Shown here piece after piece: positions 12,352-24,545 of a stretch of DNA of 64,000 nucleotides. Each line of letters starts with the position of its first letter. The stretch's first letter is position 1. A program made the position numbers and the translations under genes. Under the pieces are notes generated by a model. The model did no database searches. It was not told where the DNA came from and saw only the letters and a program-made list of their open reading frames with translations. Source of the stretch: Hevea brasiliensis (Eukaryota > Streptophyta > Magnoliopsida > Malpighiales > Euphorbiaceae); assembly GCF_030052815.1 (NCBI RefSeq), contig NC_079493.1:120615132-120679131 (forward strand), read 5' to 3'.

Positions 12352-14564
12352 CAGCAAAGCTTGAACAGTAGCAGTAGTTTAGTACTAGTTTTAGTTCTTC
12401 AATTCAGTTTTAGTTTCTGTTTTAGGTTTGTTTTGTAATCTATTTATTTTAATCTTCAAACTTTAGTAATAGTTGTAATACTTTGGTAATTAGTTTTTAT
12501 GATTATATTTGCATTCATTTCCTTTAGTTTAGTTTATTTTATTTTATCTTCTGATATGGATATAGTTATTCTATGAATGCTTTTTAGTTTAATTCTTGAT
12601 TTAACTGTTAGATCTTATTTCATTACATTTCTTTTTCATCTTCTTGCACATTATTTTTGTACTTTATCTTTTATTCAGTCCTAATTTTGTTGATATTGAT
12701 GAGTTGCAAAATTTCCTTTGAGCTGCATATGTTTAACATCATTTGGAGGTAACAGCTTACCCTTTTACTATTTATGCTTATGGTATGTTGCTAATGCTTA
12801 TGCCAATGCTTATGCTTTTGCTTACCCTACGCAACAGGTTAAGCAACATCTTAAGCAGTGTAAATTCATACATTTGGGATACTTTTTCACATTTTTCTCT
12901 CTAAAGCTTCATTGTTAATATCATTTTGAACTAATTTTGGAATTCTTGAGCTTATATTGATTTAATCCCTAATTGTATATATTTCATTAATTGATTAGTT
13001 CACACAATTTTGCCCATCTCTGCATTCATTTTAGACATTGAGGACAATGTTTCATTTGAGTTTGGGGGTGAGGGCAAAATTTTTGCAAAATTTTTAAAAT
13101 TTTCTTTAAAATTTTCATTCATTCATTTATTGCATTTCATTCATCCATATATAGATAATCCATATACTTTTACATATACCACACACATGTCTATACTCAT
13201 ACACATACATTTGCATATAGTTTTCATATAGATTATACTTAATTTTAATTTAATTTATGCATTCATTTTAGGATCATGCATATCATAAAAATAAATTTTT
13301 ACCTTATCCTTAGAGGATTGAGAGTTGCCTTGAAGAGCAATTAAGCTTACTTTTAGAAGGGTTTGATAAATTGAAAGTTCTGGATAGGTGCAAAGTTATT
13401 AGATTCTTGCTGTAGTTTATATCTTCTTAGCCAAGGGCCACCCAATCAATTGCATTGACTTTGAGTGCTTAGAGAAAACTCTAGGGTGAGAAGTAGCTAA
13501 TTGATGTCTCACCAATCCTAGAATAATCTTTCTAAACCTTTCAAGGCGAAATCATAGCATGCACTTGAGAAAGAAATGATCTAGGCATTCTTTGAATTTT
13601 AAACCCATATTTTAGCCTTAGCCAACCTCACTTAAAAATTTCCCTTTGGAACCAATTTGAGCCTACATTTATCCCTCTTATTCCTTTGGAACCCACATTA
13701 ATGCCTAGCTATAAATCCAAAAACTTACCTACCCTCCATGAGAATAATTCTTTGAGTGATAAATACATTTAAAATAATAATAATAATAATAATAATAATT
13801 AGTTGGGAGAAGTGACTAAAGTTAAAAAAAAAAAAAAAAAAAAAGAGCTAGCAAATTCAATTATGGTATGTAAAGCAATTCACCACCCAAGTACACAAAG
13901 AAATGAGTTTGGGGATGAATTGAAAGGGACAATTATAATTCAAAGTCAATGTTATTTATGTAGTCCCTCTAAAAGCTTCAAAATTATATGCTAGCATTAG
14001 TGAATAGTTGTAAAGTTCCTTCCCCCATTTGATTCTTTGAAAAAAAAAAAAAAAGAGAAAAAATTTCGTGTGTCTTGATCTTTTAATAATTTGATTATTC
14101 TCATATTTTGTTACCTTTATCCTTTCCTTGTTAGCCACATTTTCACCCCTTTGGCCCCATTACAACCCTTGAAAGTCCTTTTGATCTTTTGATGGTGTTT
14201 TGCTACATTAGTGGAGATTGGAATAGGAGAATTGCCTATGGGATTGGGATATCATTAATCCATTCATTTACTTCCATCATTATTTGAGACACTTTAGTTT
14301 ATGGATTACCCTATAGTCTATCTAGGCATGATTATTCTTTGTGATTGATTGGTTTGGGCTTGATGATATGGATAATTGACCCAAGGCTAAGCGGTGATAA
14401 CTTTGGTAAGGATTGAATTCTTTGTACCTTGAAAGTGGGTATATGGTTTGTTGGTGGCTAAAAGTAAGCTTGAGAGTTTGGATAAGTAATTTTCATAAAT
14501 TTAAGGTAAGGTACCCCAAATTGCATTAATTGTTTTTAATTTGCTTGAGGACAAGCAAAGGCTT
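12352..14564 (+). other. Athila-1 3' untranslated internal region
   Basis: 2.2 kb of AT-rich sequence with no coherent coding frame. It contains an AAT microsatellite (13773-13800), poly-A runs (about 13824 and 14040), and a polypurine-like motif GAGTTTGGGGGTGAGGGC near 13055, a second G-tract resembling the terminal PPT. Athila-2 has a matching long untranslated 3' region. Confidence 0.7.
13773..13800. repeat. AAT microsatellite
   Basis: About nine uninterrupted AAT units lie in the untranslated 3' region of Athila-1, close to a poly-A run starting near 13824. Confidence 0.9.
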
Positions 14565-14579
14565 GAGTTTGGGGGAATT
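14565..14579 (+). promoter_or_regulatory. Athila-1 polypurine tract
   Basis: GAGTTTGGGGGAATT directly precedes the TG that begins the 3' LTR. It follows TTGAGGACAAGCAAAGGCTT, a segment shared with Athila-2 at the same position. It would prime plus-strand DNA synthesis. Confidence 0.85.
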
Positions 14580-16287
14580 TGTTACACCCATTTCATATAG
14601 GCATTTTAGGGTAGTTTTGCATCCATTTTGCCCTTATATTTTAGTATATTTTATGTTTTTAGCTTTATTTTAGCTTATCTGTTAACTTTAGATACTTTAT
14701 ATTTGATTTTTGTAATTTTGTTGTTTTTGATAGGATTTTGTGGCAAATCGAACATCAATGAGTGCATTAGGAAGTGATTTGAAGAAATTTGGAATTCTTT
14801 AAGCATGGAGGAAAGTTGAAGAAATCAAACTTTGAAATAGCAAGTTAGCCGAAATTTGCTTAAGACTTTGCTTATGATGTTGCTTATGGTATGTCATATA
14901 AGCTTAACCTTAGGCCTGCTCAAGCTGAAAGTCAAGCACGGCTTAAATCCTACATATTCAAGCTTTTACTCCATAACCTGCCGAGAATTGCTTAAGATCC
15001 TGCTTAGGGTAAAGCGGCAGTGCTTAAGGTGCTGCACAAGTCAAGCAGGAAGTCAAGCATGAGCAGAAAAGTCTATTTTACTCCAAACCTGCCGAGATTT
15101 GCTGAGGGTCTGCTTAACCTTAAGCAGACAGTGCGACCAAAAGCTGAAATTTGCTAAGAAGCTGCTTAGGGTTAAGTCGTACCTTAAGCAGACTGCCCAG
15201 AACGTGAATAATGCTGCTGACTTGGATAATTTTACACCTCATTTTCTATCCACTCCTTGGCTCTTATTTACTTTTAGGGTAACTTTTTGGGACGATATAA
15301 ATTTATCATTTCCTAGTTTTTGCCACAAGAGGAAAGGAAGGAAAAACAAAAAGGAAAGAAAATAGAATAGAGAGAGGAGGAGACGCCACTTTCTGGGGAG
15401 GAGCTGCTGCAACCATTTTTGGAGCTTCAGAAACCAGAGTTTTGGGTTCTTCTACCTGGGTTTTTCTATTTTAGTCCTCTTATCATGTTTTTCTTTACTT
15501 TTCCATCAATCTTTCTTGTAAATACCATCATGAGTGAGTAAACTCTTTAGATTTCAGAGTTGCGAAATATGTTTTAGATTAATTTGTGTATTTGGACTGG
15601 GTATTTCCTTATTTTACGTAAATACGAGTTTTGATTCTTTCCTTGTGTACTTAATTTACTTACCTAATGTTGGTACCCATTGGGTATTATGTTAATCTTT
15701 GATTGAAGGACCGAAAAGTGAAAGTCATTGATAGATAATCAAGGATTGGAACTTAAAATCAACTAGATTTAGAAATAAACTAGGATTTTAAGAGGAATCA
15801 ATGATTGGTTACAAAACTTAATGGGTTTTAGAGTAATCAAATAACATACGAAAGTAGGTTTGGTTATTTTAGAACACACTTTGGTTTGCTTGAAAAAGAT
15901 ATCAAAGGAATTTAGAATTAATCACTTCAAACTCTATTTTTCCCTAAAAATTGGAATGCCCAAGACAAATCCCAATTAATTTATGCATAAACCCCCAACT
16001 CTGGAATCACTTTTAACATAATTAGACTTTTATTTGAATTACCCATTGTTAATTTAGTTTAATTGCAAACTAGATCTAGAATTTATTTGTTTGCTCTTTA
16101 CCCATTTCAATTAGATTAATCAATTTACCTTGCTCATTTACATTTACCATTTATTCATTAATCATTAGCCCAAATAATCGCTTCATTCATAGTTTGATAC
16201 TCAAACGGAAAATCCTCGTGGGAACGATACTTGATTCATCACTTTATTACTTGAGACGACTCGTATACTTGCGGATTCGCCACACCA
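14580..16287 (+). repeat. Athila-1 3' LTR
   Basis: The LTR starts TGTTACACCCATTTCATATA next to the polypurine tract. It ends near 16284-16287 (CCACACCA), after a CGTGGGAACGATACTTGATT segment that also occurs near the Athila-2 LTR end. Length is about 1.7 kb. Around 14840-15215 it holds many copies of TGCTTAAG/TGCTTAGGG motifs. The right boundary is uncertain by a few bases; directly beyond it a copia gag frame begins. Confidence 0.75.
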
Positions 16288-17345
16288 CTTGTTAGTATAG
16301 CCTTCATATCCAAAAAGATTGATGAGAAAAAGAAAAGTGTTGCCTTCAAAGCTAGTTCAAGTGATGACTCAAGTGCTTCAAGTGATGATGATGAAGATAT
16401 GGCTATGATAGTCAAAAGGTTCAAAAAGGCATTTAGAAAATGAGGAAGAAAATGCAAGAAGTTCACAAAGAAATATGCTCTAAAGACTCCAAATCACTCA
16501 AGTGAAATTGTTTGTTATGAGTATAACAAACTAGGCCACTTCAAGCCAAAGTGTCCTACATTGAAGAAGAAAAGCATGTTTAAAAAGGATAAAAGTAAAA
16601 AGGCAATGGCGGCAACGTGGAGTGATAGTGACTCTTCATCAAATGATGACACAAGTGACAAAGATGTTGCAAACACTTATATGATGGCAATTGAAGAAAA
16701 GAGTGAAAGCTCACACATTGAAGATAGTGATAATGAGGTAAATCTCGACCCTTCTAATGTCGATGAGTTAGAACTTGCATTTGTAAAGACATATGACAAC
16801 TATAGATCTTTTAAAGAGAAATGCAAAATTTTGAGACATGAAAATTTTAATTTAAGATCAGAAAATATTTCTTTGAGTATGGTTTTAAAGGAAAATGAAT
16901 TTTATAAATCTCAAATGAAATTGTTTAAGGAAGTGAATGACAAGCTTCAAAGATCAAAAGAATTTTGTGAGCAACTTCTTGAGAAAAACAGAATTCTTGA
17001 AGCAAAAGTTGAATCTTTAACAAAAGATTCAACTAATTTACAAAAGGAAAAGAAACACTTGATGTACTTCTTAAGAATTAAAGACTTTCAAATGAAAATT
17101 TTGAAATTAGTTATGATGGTTTTATGAAATATGGAAAATACAAAAATTATTTTGTTAAAACTTCATCTTCTTCTCAACTAAATATTACATGTTTTTATTG
17201 CAATCATAAAGGTCATATGATTAATGCTTGTCCTATTAGGAAAGAAACTTTTAAGGCAAAGAAAGTGTGGGTGCCTAAAGAAACCCTACCTAATATTGCT
17301 AACACACAAGGACCCAAAGTGGCGTGGGTACCTAAGAACAGTTAA
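16288..17345 (+). pseudogene. SIRE/Maximus-type copia gag, decayed
   Basis: A single frame covers most of this stretch, broken by TGA at 16441. It encodes an acidic Ser/Asp stretch (SSSDDSSASSDDDED), a zinc knuckle CYEYNKLGHFKPKC in which the second Cys is Tyr, then a long charged coiled-coil-like region. After a frameshift near 17124 there is a second, complete CX2CX4HX4C knuckle (CFYCNHKGHMINAC) and repeats of the (V/A)WVPK type. Two knuckles with a coiled coil are typical of the SIRE/Maximus copia lineage. The N-terminal half of gag is missing because the Athila-1 LTR abuts it. Confidence 0.8.
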
Positions 17346-17936
17346 CTGATTTTAGGTCTGCCTAAGGAGTATGCTGGAAACAGAATACTGGTACATAGAT
17401 AGTGGTTACTCTAAGCACATGAAGGGGAACCAAGGCAAATTCTCCTCTCTTACTTTGAAAGAAGAAGTTTATGTTAAATCTGGTGACAAGAGTTAAGCTA
17501 AAATCATTAGATGTGGAACTATTGGTAAAGATCCTTTCATTGAGAATGTTGCATTAGTACAAGATTTGAAATATAATCTTTTAAGTATTAGTCAAATTTG
17601 TGATAATGGTTTTAAAGTCATTTTTACTCTTATACATTGTGAGATTCATGAAAATAATATTATGTTTGTTGGTAGTAGAATAGATAATATTCATCTATTT
17701 GATTTAAAAAGTCTTGAATAAAATTGTGAAACATGTTTTATGACTCTTGATAATAGTGCATGGTTATGACACAGAAAGTTAGGACATGCTAGCATGAACA
17801 CACTTGCAAAACTTTATAGAAGAAATCTTGTTAGAGGCCTTCCAAAGTTAAGTTTTGAAAAAGAATTTCAATGCAAAGCATGTGCACTTGGTAAGCATAC
17901 AAAATCATTTTTTAAATCAAAAATATTGTAACTATG
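17346..17936 (+). pseudogene. SIRE-type copia protease and integrase N-terminus
   Basis: After the gag frame, the sequence encodes a protease active-site region (YWYIDSGYSKHM, the DSG triad). A GAG-pre-integrase region follows (DLKYNLLSISQICDNGF) and then the integrase zinc finger, with HRKLGH and CKACALGKH as the HHCC residues. In-frame stops occur, for example within SGDKS*AK and WL*HRKLGH. It breaks off at the target duplication of Athila-2 and continues at 32724. Confidence 0.8.
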
Positions 17937-17941
17937 TCTAG
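17937..17941. repeat. target-site duplication TCTAG, left copy
   Basis: TCTAG directly precedes the TG of the left Athila-2 LTR. The identical five bases follow the right LTR at 32724-32728. It marks the insertion of Athila-2 into the SIRE integrase. Confidence 0.9.
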
Positions 17942-19547
17942 TGATACGTCCCTACCGCAAGTGCACGGGTCGTACAAGTAGTATAGAAAAGATATCGATC
18001 CCACGAGGAGTTGTGTTAATGATTGAATTTTTGATATAAAAGTTGACTAAATCGAAGTATCTATGAAATTAAAGAAGTGAATTGATGAGTAATGGAGCGT
18101 GAAATCTATATGTGCAAAATCAATATTCTATTCAACAATGTATTGCATTAAGCTAAAATTGCATCAAATTGAAATAAGCAAGTTCAAATATGGCAATATT
18201 GAAAATGGCAAGCAATTAAATTCAATTGAAAATTAACAATGGTAAAAAGGTGATTCCGGAGTTCGGGATTTCATATTCGAGCTATTTTGGGATTTAAATC
18301 GGTTATCCAATTTTATGAAACTTATGGGTTTTAAGGAGATTAATTCTTAAATCCTTTGAATTCCCTTTCGAGTGAGACAAAGAGTGCCTTAATCAAACTA
18401 ATCCTACTTTCGTGGAGTTAGAATTAATTAAGACCCATTAAGTTCTTTAATTAATCTGTGAATCCTCTTAATCCTTAGCCTATTTCTAGGTCTAAGTTAA
18501 TTAAGTCCAATTTCTTGATTATCTATCACAAGGCCTTCTCCTTTCGGTGCTTCAACCATGGATTAAGAACATCACTTAATGGGATCCTACACTAAGCATG
18601 TCATTAAGCACACAAGAAATGAATAAAACTCATCAAGACCACAAAATATGGATTACCCAATCAAAATCCACAAAATATCTCAAATATTACAACCCTTACT
18701 CCAGAATCAAAAGTAAACTACTCACTATCCATAATGCTTACAAGATATGATGAGTTTAAATGGAAATAAAGCTTTAATCCAAGCTAAGAAGTAAGAAATT
18801 AAACACTAGAAATGTAGAAAAGTGTAAGGAAAGAAAGAAATCTGCAAATCTTGGTTGAAAATGGTGTGGAAGGTGAAGGTGACTCTTCAAATTCTGCTCT
18901 GCCCCTCCTTTCCTTTTCTGCTCTTTGTCTCCTCTTCTAAAATGGGAAAATGAGACTATTTATAGCATTTTTCTGACATGGAGCCCTAAAATGGTATGTT
19001 CTAGGAGGAATTATTTGAGGGAATCTCCTGCCAGCTCATTAATGAACTCTTCATGGGACTGCATAAGTGGACTGCATAAGTTATGCAGTCCCTTATGCAG
19101 TTTTCGGCTGGTTCTGGGTCACTTATGCGAAGCTGCATGACTTAGTGCATAGGTTATGCACAATTTCGTGAATGTGCATAAGGGAGGCGAGAATGTGCAT
19201 AAGCTATGCAGTCTCCTTATGCACATTTAACTGGTTCTGAACGATGATCTTTCTCCTTATGAAGATCTGCATAGCTTATGCACAGTTTGGTCAATGCATA
19301 TTTCAGCTTGAAAACTTGTTTTTGGCATCTTTGGCTGTAGAAGACACTCCTCAATGGCAAAATTCTCTTCAGTCCTTCAAAAACACCATTTTTCCTACAA
19401 AACAAAGTAAAAATTACAAATTAATGCAAAATTGACAACTATGAAAAACTAACTAATTAACTAATGAAATTAGCTAAAAATGACTAATAATCAAATAAAA
19501 AGAGTTATAAAATTAGACCTAAATGACTATGCAAAATGTATGCATCA
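17942..19547 (-). repeat. Athila-2 3' LTR (left in the window)
   Basis: It runs from TGATACGTCCCTACCGCAAG to ATGTATGCATCA in + orientation, 1606 bp. It matches the right LTR almost base for base, except for one patch at about 19070-19290 where short repeats of the type TGCATAAG...TTATGCA differ. No gene is supported inside; short open frames are not coding. Confidence 0.95.
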
Positions 19548-19562
19548 AATACCCCCAAACTC
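19548..19562 (-). promoter_or_regulatory. Athila-2 polypurine tract
   Basis: On the - strand the sequence GAGTTTGGGGGTATT ends directly at the LTR start TGATGCATAC. It is the same tract as in Athila-1, with one base changed. Confidence 0.85.
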
Positions 19563-21796
19563 AAGCTTTTGCTTGTCCTCAAGCAAACTTTAGAATGTGA
19601 TGCAAAGTTTTTAGGGGTGCCTTATCCAAAGAGCTATGAAAATTACCTATTAAAGTAACTAAACACACCTTCAGCTATACCAGCAATCCATATACCCATC
19701 CTTCAAAATGCAAAGAATTTAATGCTTATCCAAGCTTTCACCGCTTAGCCATCAAGTCAATTATCATTCAAAATCCCCAAACCAACCAATCAAAAGAGAG
19801 GGTCATGCTCAAAGGAATTCTAGAACAATCAATAGTCAAAGTGTCTCTATATGAAATGATGGAATTGAATGAATGAATGAATAGTTTTCCAATCCCATAG
19901 GCAAATTCCCTACTCCTATCTCCACTTATGTAGCAAGTACTATCAAGAGATCAAAGGTCTTTTTAGGGATGTAACGGGGCCATGGGGTTCAAAAAATGAG
20001 GCTAAGAAGAAAGATGGGTAAAAAGTATTTAAAGCATGAGAATATTTTCAATTTTGAAAGATAAGGTATACTTTATTATATCTTTTTCTCTTTTCTTTTT
20101 ATATATATATATATAGGAGAGAGAAATACATAATGAGGATTGTCAAGTGCTAGCATATTTTACAAGACACATAAAATGGAGGGACATTTTGATACTTTAG
20201 ACTTGTATTTTGCATTTTCTTTTGATGATTGTCCCTAAAAATGCCACCCCCAAACTCATTTCTTTTAATACTTTGGGTGGATTTCTTTCATTTTGAATGA
20301 CAATGGTGAAAGGCACATATACTAGCACTTTTACAAGGTGACAAGCATTTCTTCTCCCTTTTATTGTATTTTTTTCTTTTCTTTTTTTTTATTTTTTTAT
20401 TATTATTTTTTTTTTATGTATCTAATATTATGAATAATTATTCTCATGAAAAGGGTTGGAGTGTTTGGTTCATTGTCTAGGTAGTAATAAGGATTTCAAG
20501 AAAAATTAGGGATAAAAAGGCTCAAAGGGGTTTGCAAGGGTAAATTTTAATTGGGAAAAAGGGCCAAAGGTTTAAAATGAGAAGGTTTTAAATCAAAGAA
20601 TGCCTAATCATCTCTCTCTTCAAGTACAAGCTGGTATTTCGCCTTGAAAGGTTTAGAAAATTTGTTCTAGGATTGGTGAGACATCATTTGACTACTTTAT
20701 ATCCAATAACTCCCTCTAAACACTTCCTTCTCCAAATGACTAGTTGGGTGGCTTTTTGGCTAAGAAGATATAGGCAAGGGATAGACACTTCAAAACCTTG
20801 CACCTTTTTGGAAACTTTCAATCAACAAACCCAACTAAAAGGTGAGTCAAATCACTCTCATAGGCACATTTTCAATACTCAAGGGATTTGGCAAAAGAAT
20901 TTAATGCATGATGCATGATTCCTAAAAATGAGTAATGCATTAACTAAATGGAGGAAGTCTATTTGTATGCAATGTGTACAATTTCTAAGTGATGTATAAT
21001 GTGTGTGTAAATGTGTAATGAATATGTATGTATGGATGTATATGTAAAATATTTACAATATATGTAAATGGAATGGGATGAGATGCTCTTATACTCAAAA
21101 TGTGAAAACTGAAGCAAAAATCAAAATGTGCACCCCCAAACTCAAAATTGGACATTGTCCTCAATGTCTCATGCAATGTATTAGCAAAAGTCAAAGCAAA
21201 TAGTAATTACCAGGAATTGTAAAGATTAAGAGCAAAAAGAAAGTGTTACCTGGTATGTAGCAGATGAGAATTCAAGATAAAGGGATGCATAAGAAACTGC
21301 ATAGGTCATGCAGAGTTAAGAGCTGTCCAGGACATGTGCATAAGTAAGGTGCATAAGCCGTGCGGTGCTGCATAAGAGGCAATATATGTTGCATAGGCTA
21401 TGCAGGACAGTTGCATAAGGGGAATACAACCTGTGCAGTGCTACATAAGAGGCAGAAAGGGTTGCACAGGCTATGCAAAACAGTTGCATGAGGAAATTCA
21501 TAGCCTGTGCAGTGTATACAAAAGTTGCTGCACGGGAATTGGCAAGGGGAATGTACAACCAGCAGTAGAAGTATTGAAATATATACAGAGTATGGGCAAA
21601 TATGTATAAAAAGGCAATAAGTGCAATGAAAATCAAAGAAGACTAATGTAATAGCTATCTAATAAAACTTCAAGAAAAACAGAATTTAAAAGAAACTAAT
21701 TCAGAACAAACAAACATAATCCAAAACAAACTATAAATGTTTGAACATATTTACAAAGGAAAAGTCCTACAAGTTGGAACAAAAGTAAAACAAACA
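19563..21796 (-). other. Athila-2 3' untranslated internal region
   Basis: 2.2 kb without a supported gene, downstream of the third ORF. It contains a TA microsatellite near 20100-20115, poly-T stretches near 20370-20420, a second G-tract in - orientation near 21132 (CACCCCCAAACTCAA), and scattered TGCATAAG/CTATGCA motifs at 21280-21530. Its plan matches the same region of Athila-1. Confidence 0.75.
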
Positions 21797-23380
21797 CTAA
21801 TCTAGTTCTATTGTCTTGCCCTTGTCCAAGGATGTTGCTAAGGGGCTGGTGGCTGCTGCCGGCTGTCGAAAGGATGGTGCTGGAAGGGGTGATGGAGGTG
21901 GGGGTGGCATGCCCAAAAAGATCATGAGTTGCTTCACCATCTCCTTCAATTCTTTCTGCTTGTCCCTGGTTTCCATGACAAGGTCAAATAGGTGATCATG
22001 ACGATCCTTGAGTGTATCAAGACCAGTGTCAAGCTTCCTATCCACAAAGAATATATCATCACTAAGCCTTTCAAGATAGGTGAATAAGGCTTTAGTGTTG
22101 AATGCAGGAGGTGCTGTGGATGAGGAAGGTTCAGCTGTAGGAGGTATGGGCGAGAAATTTCTTTGGGATGTCTGTGCAGGTGAGGGTGAGGTAGGTGTAG
22201 TAGGGTGCTGTGGGACGGATGGGAAAGCTTAGGTTTCTGGTTGTGCAAGGGGCTCAGTTTCTGCTGCAGGGTGGGCAGTATCAAAATATGACAAATTGAA
22301 CCCTGTTTTGGTTAAGTGTGCAGTATCAAAATATGAAGTGTCCTCAAGTGCTGGTATTGAGTGCTCTGCAGGATTAAAACCAAAATGCTTGGCTATGACA
22401 GTGATAAGCCCACCCAAAACAATGTCACCTATGGATTTGGTGGCAATATGCAGCACATGCTCACAAAAGAAATAACCAGGAGAAACTTTAACTTTGTGAA
22501 ATGCACACCATAACATAAAAAGTTCAGATTTTCCCACAGCACCAGAACTAGTCCCTCTGCACAATATGGTGCTAGCCATCAGCCTATGAATAAACCTAAG
22601 TGCAGGGTCAAGTATTTGGGATGTTTTTTATCTTCCAGCAGAGAAAGTTTGAGGTTGGTTTGTGATGATTCTCCAAAATTGGGCAGCATTCCAAATGCCC
22701 TTGTTGGCTACCTCTACTCCAGTATGTGGTACTCTAAATAACCCATCAATTGCAAAACCAAAAATGCTATGAAATTGGTCTAATGACAGTTCTCTATTTT
22801 GCCCCAAGCATCTAAATTTCATAATTGGCTTATGGTCTACATCATGCAAGTTGAGGGTAGCAGAGAATGAAGAAATAAACTCCAAAACTAGAATTGGATA
22901 AACTATCTCCTGCTTATGCACAAATTCTGTCCAACCCATACCATCAAGATATGTAACTACATTGTCAAATAAACCAAGAGATTGTAAAGCATCAGCAGAT
23001 ATATACCTAGTGGGTTGTACCTTCCTATCCTTAAGTCGCTTAAAAGCTGCTTTTTGAATCGTATCAGGGAGAGGCCAGGGTAGCTTTGATACAAGTGAGG
23101 CTGCCGAAATTGTCTTTTTGCTGGAAGAGGGTGTAGAGGCTGGAGCTTTTGGCTTTTTGGGTGGCGGTTCCGACAATGGGGTGGGTGGGTCTTTGCGTTT
23201 GGACAGAGGAGGGGCAGACGACATGGGTCGCACAGATTTTGACCGGATTTTGCGTTTGTATGTGGTTGGGGGAGGTGGTGGGGGTGTCGCTTGTGGAGGA
23301 GAATTGGGAGTGGGGTGTATCGATGACAATGGTGAAACTTGGAGAGGGGAAGCGGGGCGGGAATGTGGAGGGGACTCCAT
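21797..23380 (-). pseudogene. Athila-2 env-position ORF
   Basis: One frame of 528 codons starts at ATG 23380 (MESPPHSRPASPLQVSPLSS) and is broken by two in-frame stops only, ending 22628 and 22229. The N-terminal 100 residues are Pro/Ser-rich and basic (KRKIRSKSV, SKRKDPP). The middle holds the conserved third-ORF domain (KFRCLGQNRELSLDQFHSIF, compare CAGIDRELDMDSMNEIFGF in Athila-1). The C-terminus has a charged helical stretch (LVMETRDKQKELKEMVKQL) followed by a Pro-rich tail. I see no membrane anchor. The proline-rich part produces glycine-rich shadow frames on the + strand that are not genes. Confidence 0.75.
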
Positions 23381-23599
23381 TGCCGATGGAGAAGATGGGA
23401 GAGATAAGGGTGAAAGAAGAAAATGTAGGGAAATTTAGGGTTTACGTGATGAAAGTGCTAGTGGAGAAGAAGGGAGAGAGACGGTGAGAATGCCGGAAGG
23501 AATGGAGGTTGAAGGACGGTCGTGGGGGGGGGGAAGAGTCGGGAAGTGGAGGTGGGAATTTTATTTGCCGAAAATGAATTTGAATCGGGTTTGTAAGAG

Positions 23600-24545
23600 C
23601 CTGCATAAGGGGAAAATGATTTATGCATAACCTGTGCACTCTTTTATACATGTTTCAGAATGATTTAAACTTCAGAGAAATAGCTTATGCACAAGTGCAT
23701 AGGTCATGCACTGTCCTTATGCACTGTTCGGCAGGTATTGAAATCTTAGGTTGGTGGTCATGCAGTTGTGCATGAGTCATGCACCTTCCTTATGCAAGTT
23801 TCGGTGACCCTTGAAATTTTGAGAAGCGAAGTCATGCGGGAGTGCATAAGTTATGCACTCCCCTTATGCATCTCTCGACAGAAGTGGTTTTTTCAGAAAA
23901 TCGGGTCATGCAGAAGTGCATAGGTCATGCACTCTGCTCATGCACTGTTTGGCAATTTTTGGAATTTGGGTTGGTGGTCATGCAGATGTGCATAAGCTAT
24001 GCACTCTGCTTATGCACTCTTCGGTGGGTTTTGAGTTTCAGAGTATGAGGTCATGCAGAAGTGCATAAGCTATGCACTCTGCTTATGCATGTCTCGGCAG
24101 CTTTTAGAATTCAGAGTCTTTGGTTATGCAGAAGTGCATAGGTCATGCACTCTGCTTATGCACCCCTCGGCAACTTTGGAATTTTTCGGATTTCTGGTCA
24201 TGCAAAAGTGCATAAGTCATGCACTCTGCTTATGCACCCCTCGGCAGGTTTGGAGATTCAGAATTTCTGGTCATGCAGAAGTGCATAAGTTATGCACTCT
24301 GCTTTTGCAGACTTCGGCAGAGAGAGAAAATGAAGAATTTGAAGTTATGCAAATGTGCATAAGTCATGCACTCTGCTTATGCAGGTTTCGAAAGATATGA
24401 AATTTGACAAAATTAAGCTATGCAGAGTTGCATAAGCTATGCACTCTCCTTATGCACTTGCAATAAAGGTGAAAAATGGCAAGAATTGTGGTTATGCAGG
24501 ATTGCATAAGCTATGCAGTTGCTTATGCACAATTCAACAAGATTA
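23600..24545. repeat. tandem array, 72-75 bp unit, 12 copies, palindromic core
   Basis: The core GTGCATAAGCTATGCAC, or a close variant, recurs at about 23695, 23769, 23842, 23916, 23988, 24061, 24133, 24208, 24281, 24355, 24428 and 24502. Spacing is 72-75 bp. Each unit reads roughly TCATGCAGAAGTGCATA, then GGTCATGCAC, TCTGCTTATGCA and a variable 25-30 bp linker containing TCGGCA. The array lies between pol and the env-position ORF of Athila-2. Open frames across it, such as the one at 24053-24400, simply translate the repeat. Confidence 0.9.

Larger units (their letters stand above)
4265..16287 (+). mobile_element. Athila-type Ty3/gypsy retrotransposon (Athila-1), 5' part cut
   Basis: Order on the + strand: gag (entered in mid-domain), protease, RT, RNase H, integrase, spacer, env-position ORF, long untranslated 3' region, polypurine tract and 3' LTR. 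An ORF after integrase and a GGGGG-type tract before the LTR are typical of the Athila lineage. The 5' LTR and gag start lie beyond the nested copia insertion, outside the window. Numerous stops and frameshifts make it an old, dead copy. Its 3' LTR abuts a SIRE-type gag, so the element probably landed in that gag. Confidence 0.85.

Noticed and set aside
14856..15365. Small open frames in the Athila-1 LTR
   Set aside because: They translate the TGCTTAAG-rich LTR repeats, with no domain and no conservation in the Athila-2 LTR.
23118..23487. Glycine/valine-rich open frames on the + strand
   Set aside because: They mirror the proline-rich N-terminus of the Athila-2 third ORF on the - strand and have no domain of their own.
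24053..24400. Cys-rich repetitive protein of 115 residues on the + strand
   Set aside because: It is only the translation of the 72-75 bp DNA repeat; the frame shifts between units and there is no start context or homology.
23600..24545. CRISPR-like array (regular palindromic repeats with variable linkers)
   Set aside because: The genome is a plant, the repeats are degenerate, linkers are related to each other, and there are no cas genes; it is part of a retrotransposon.
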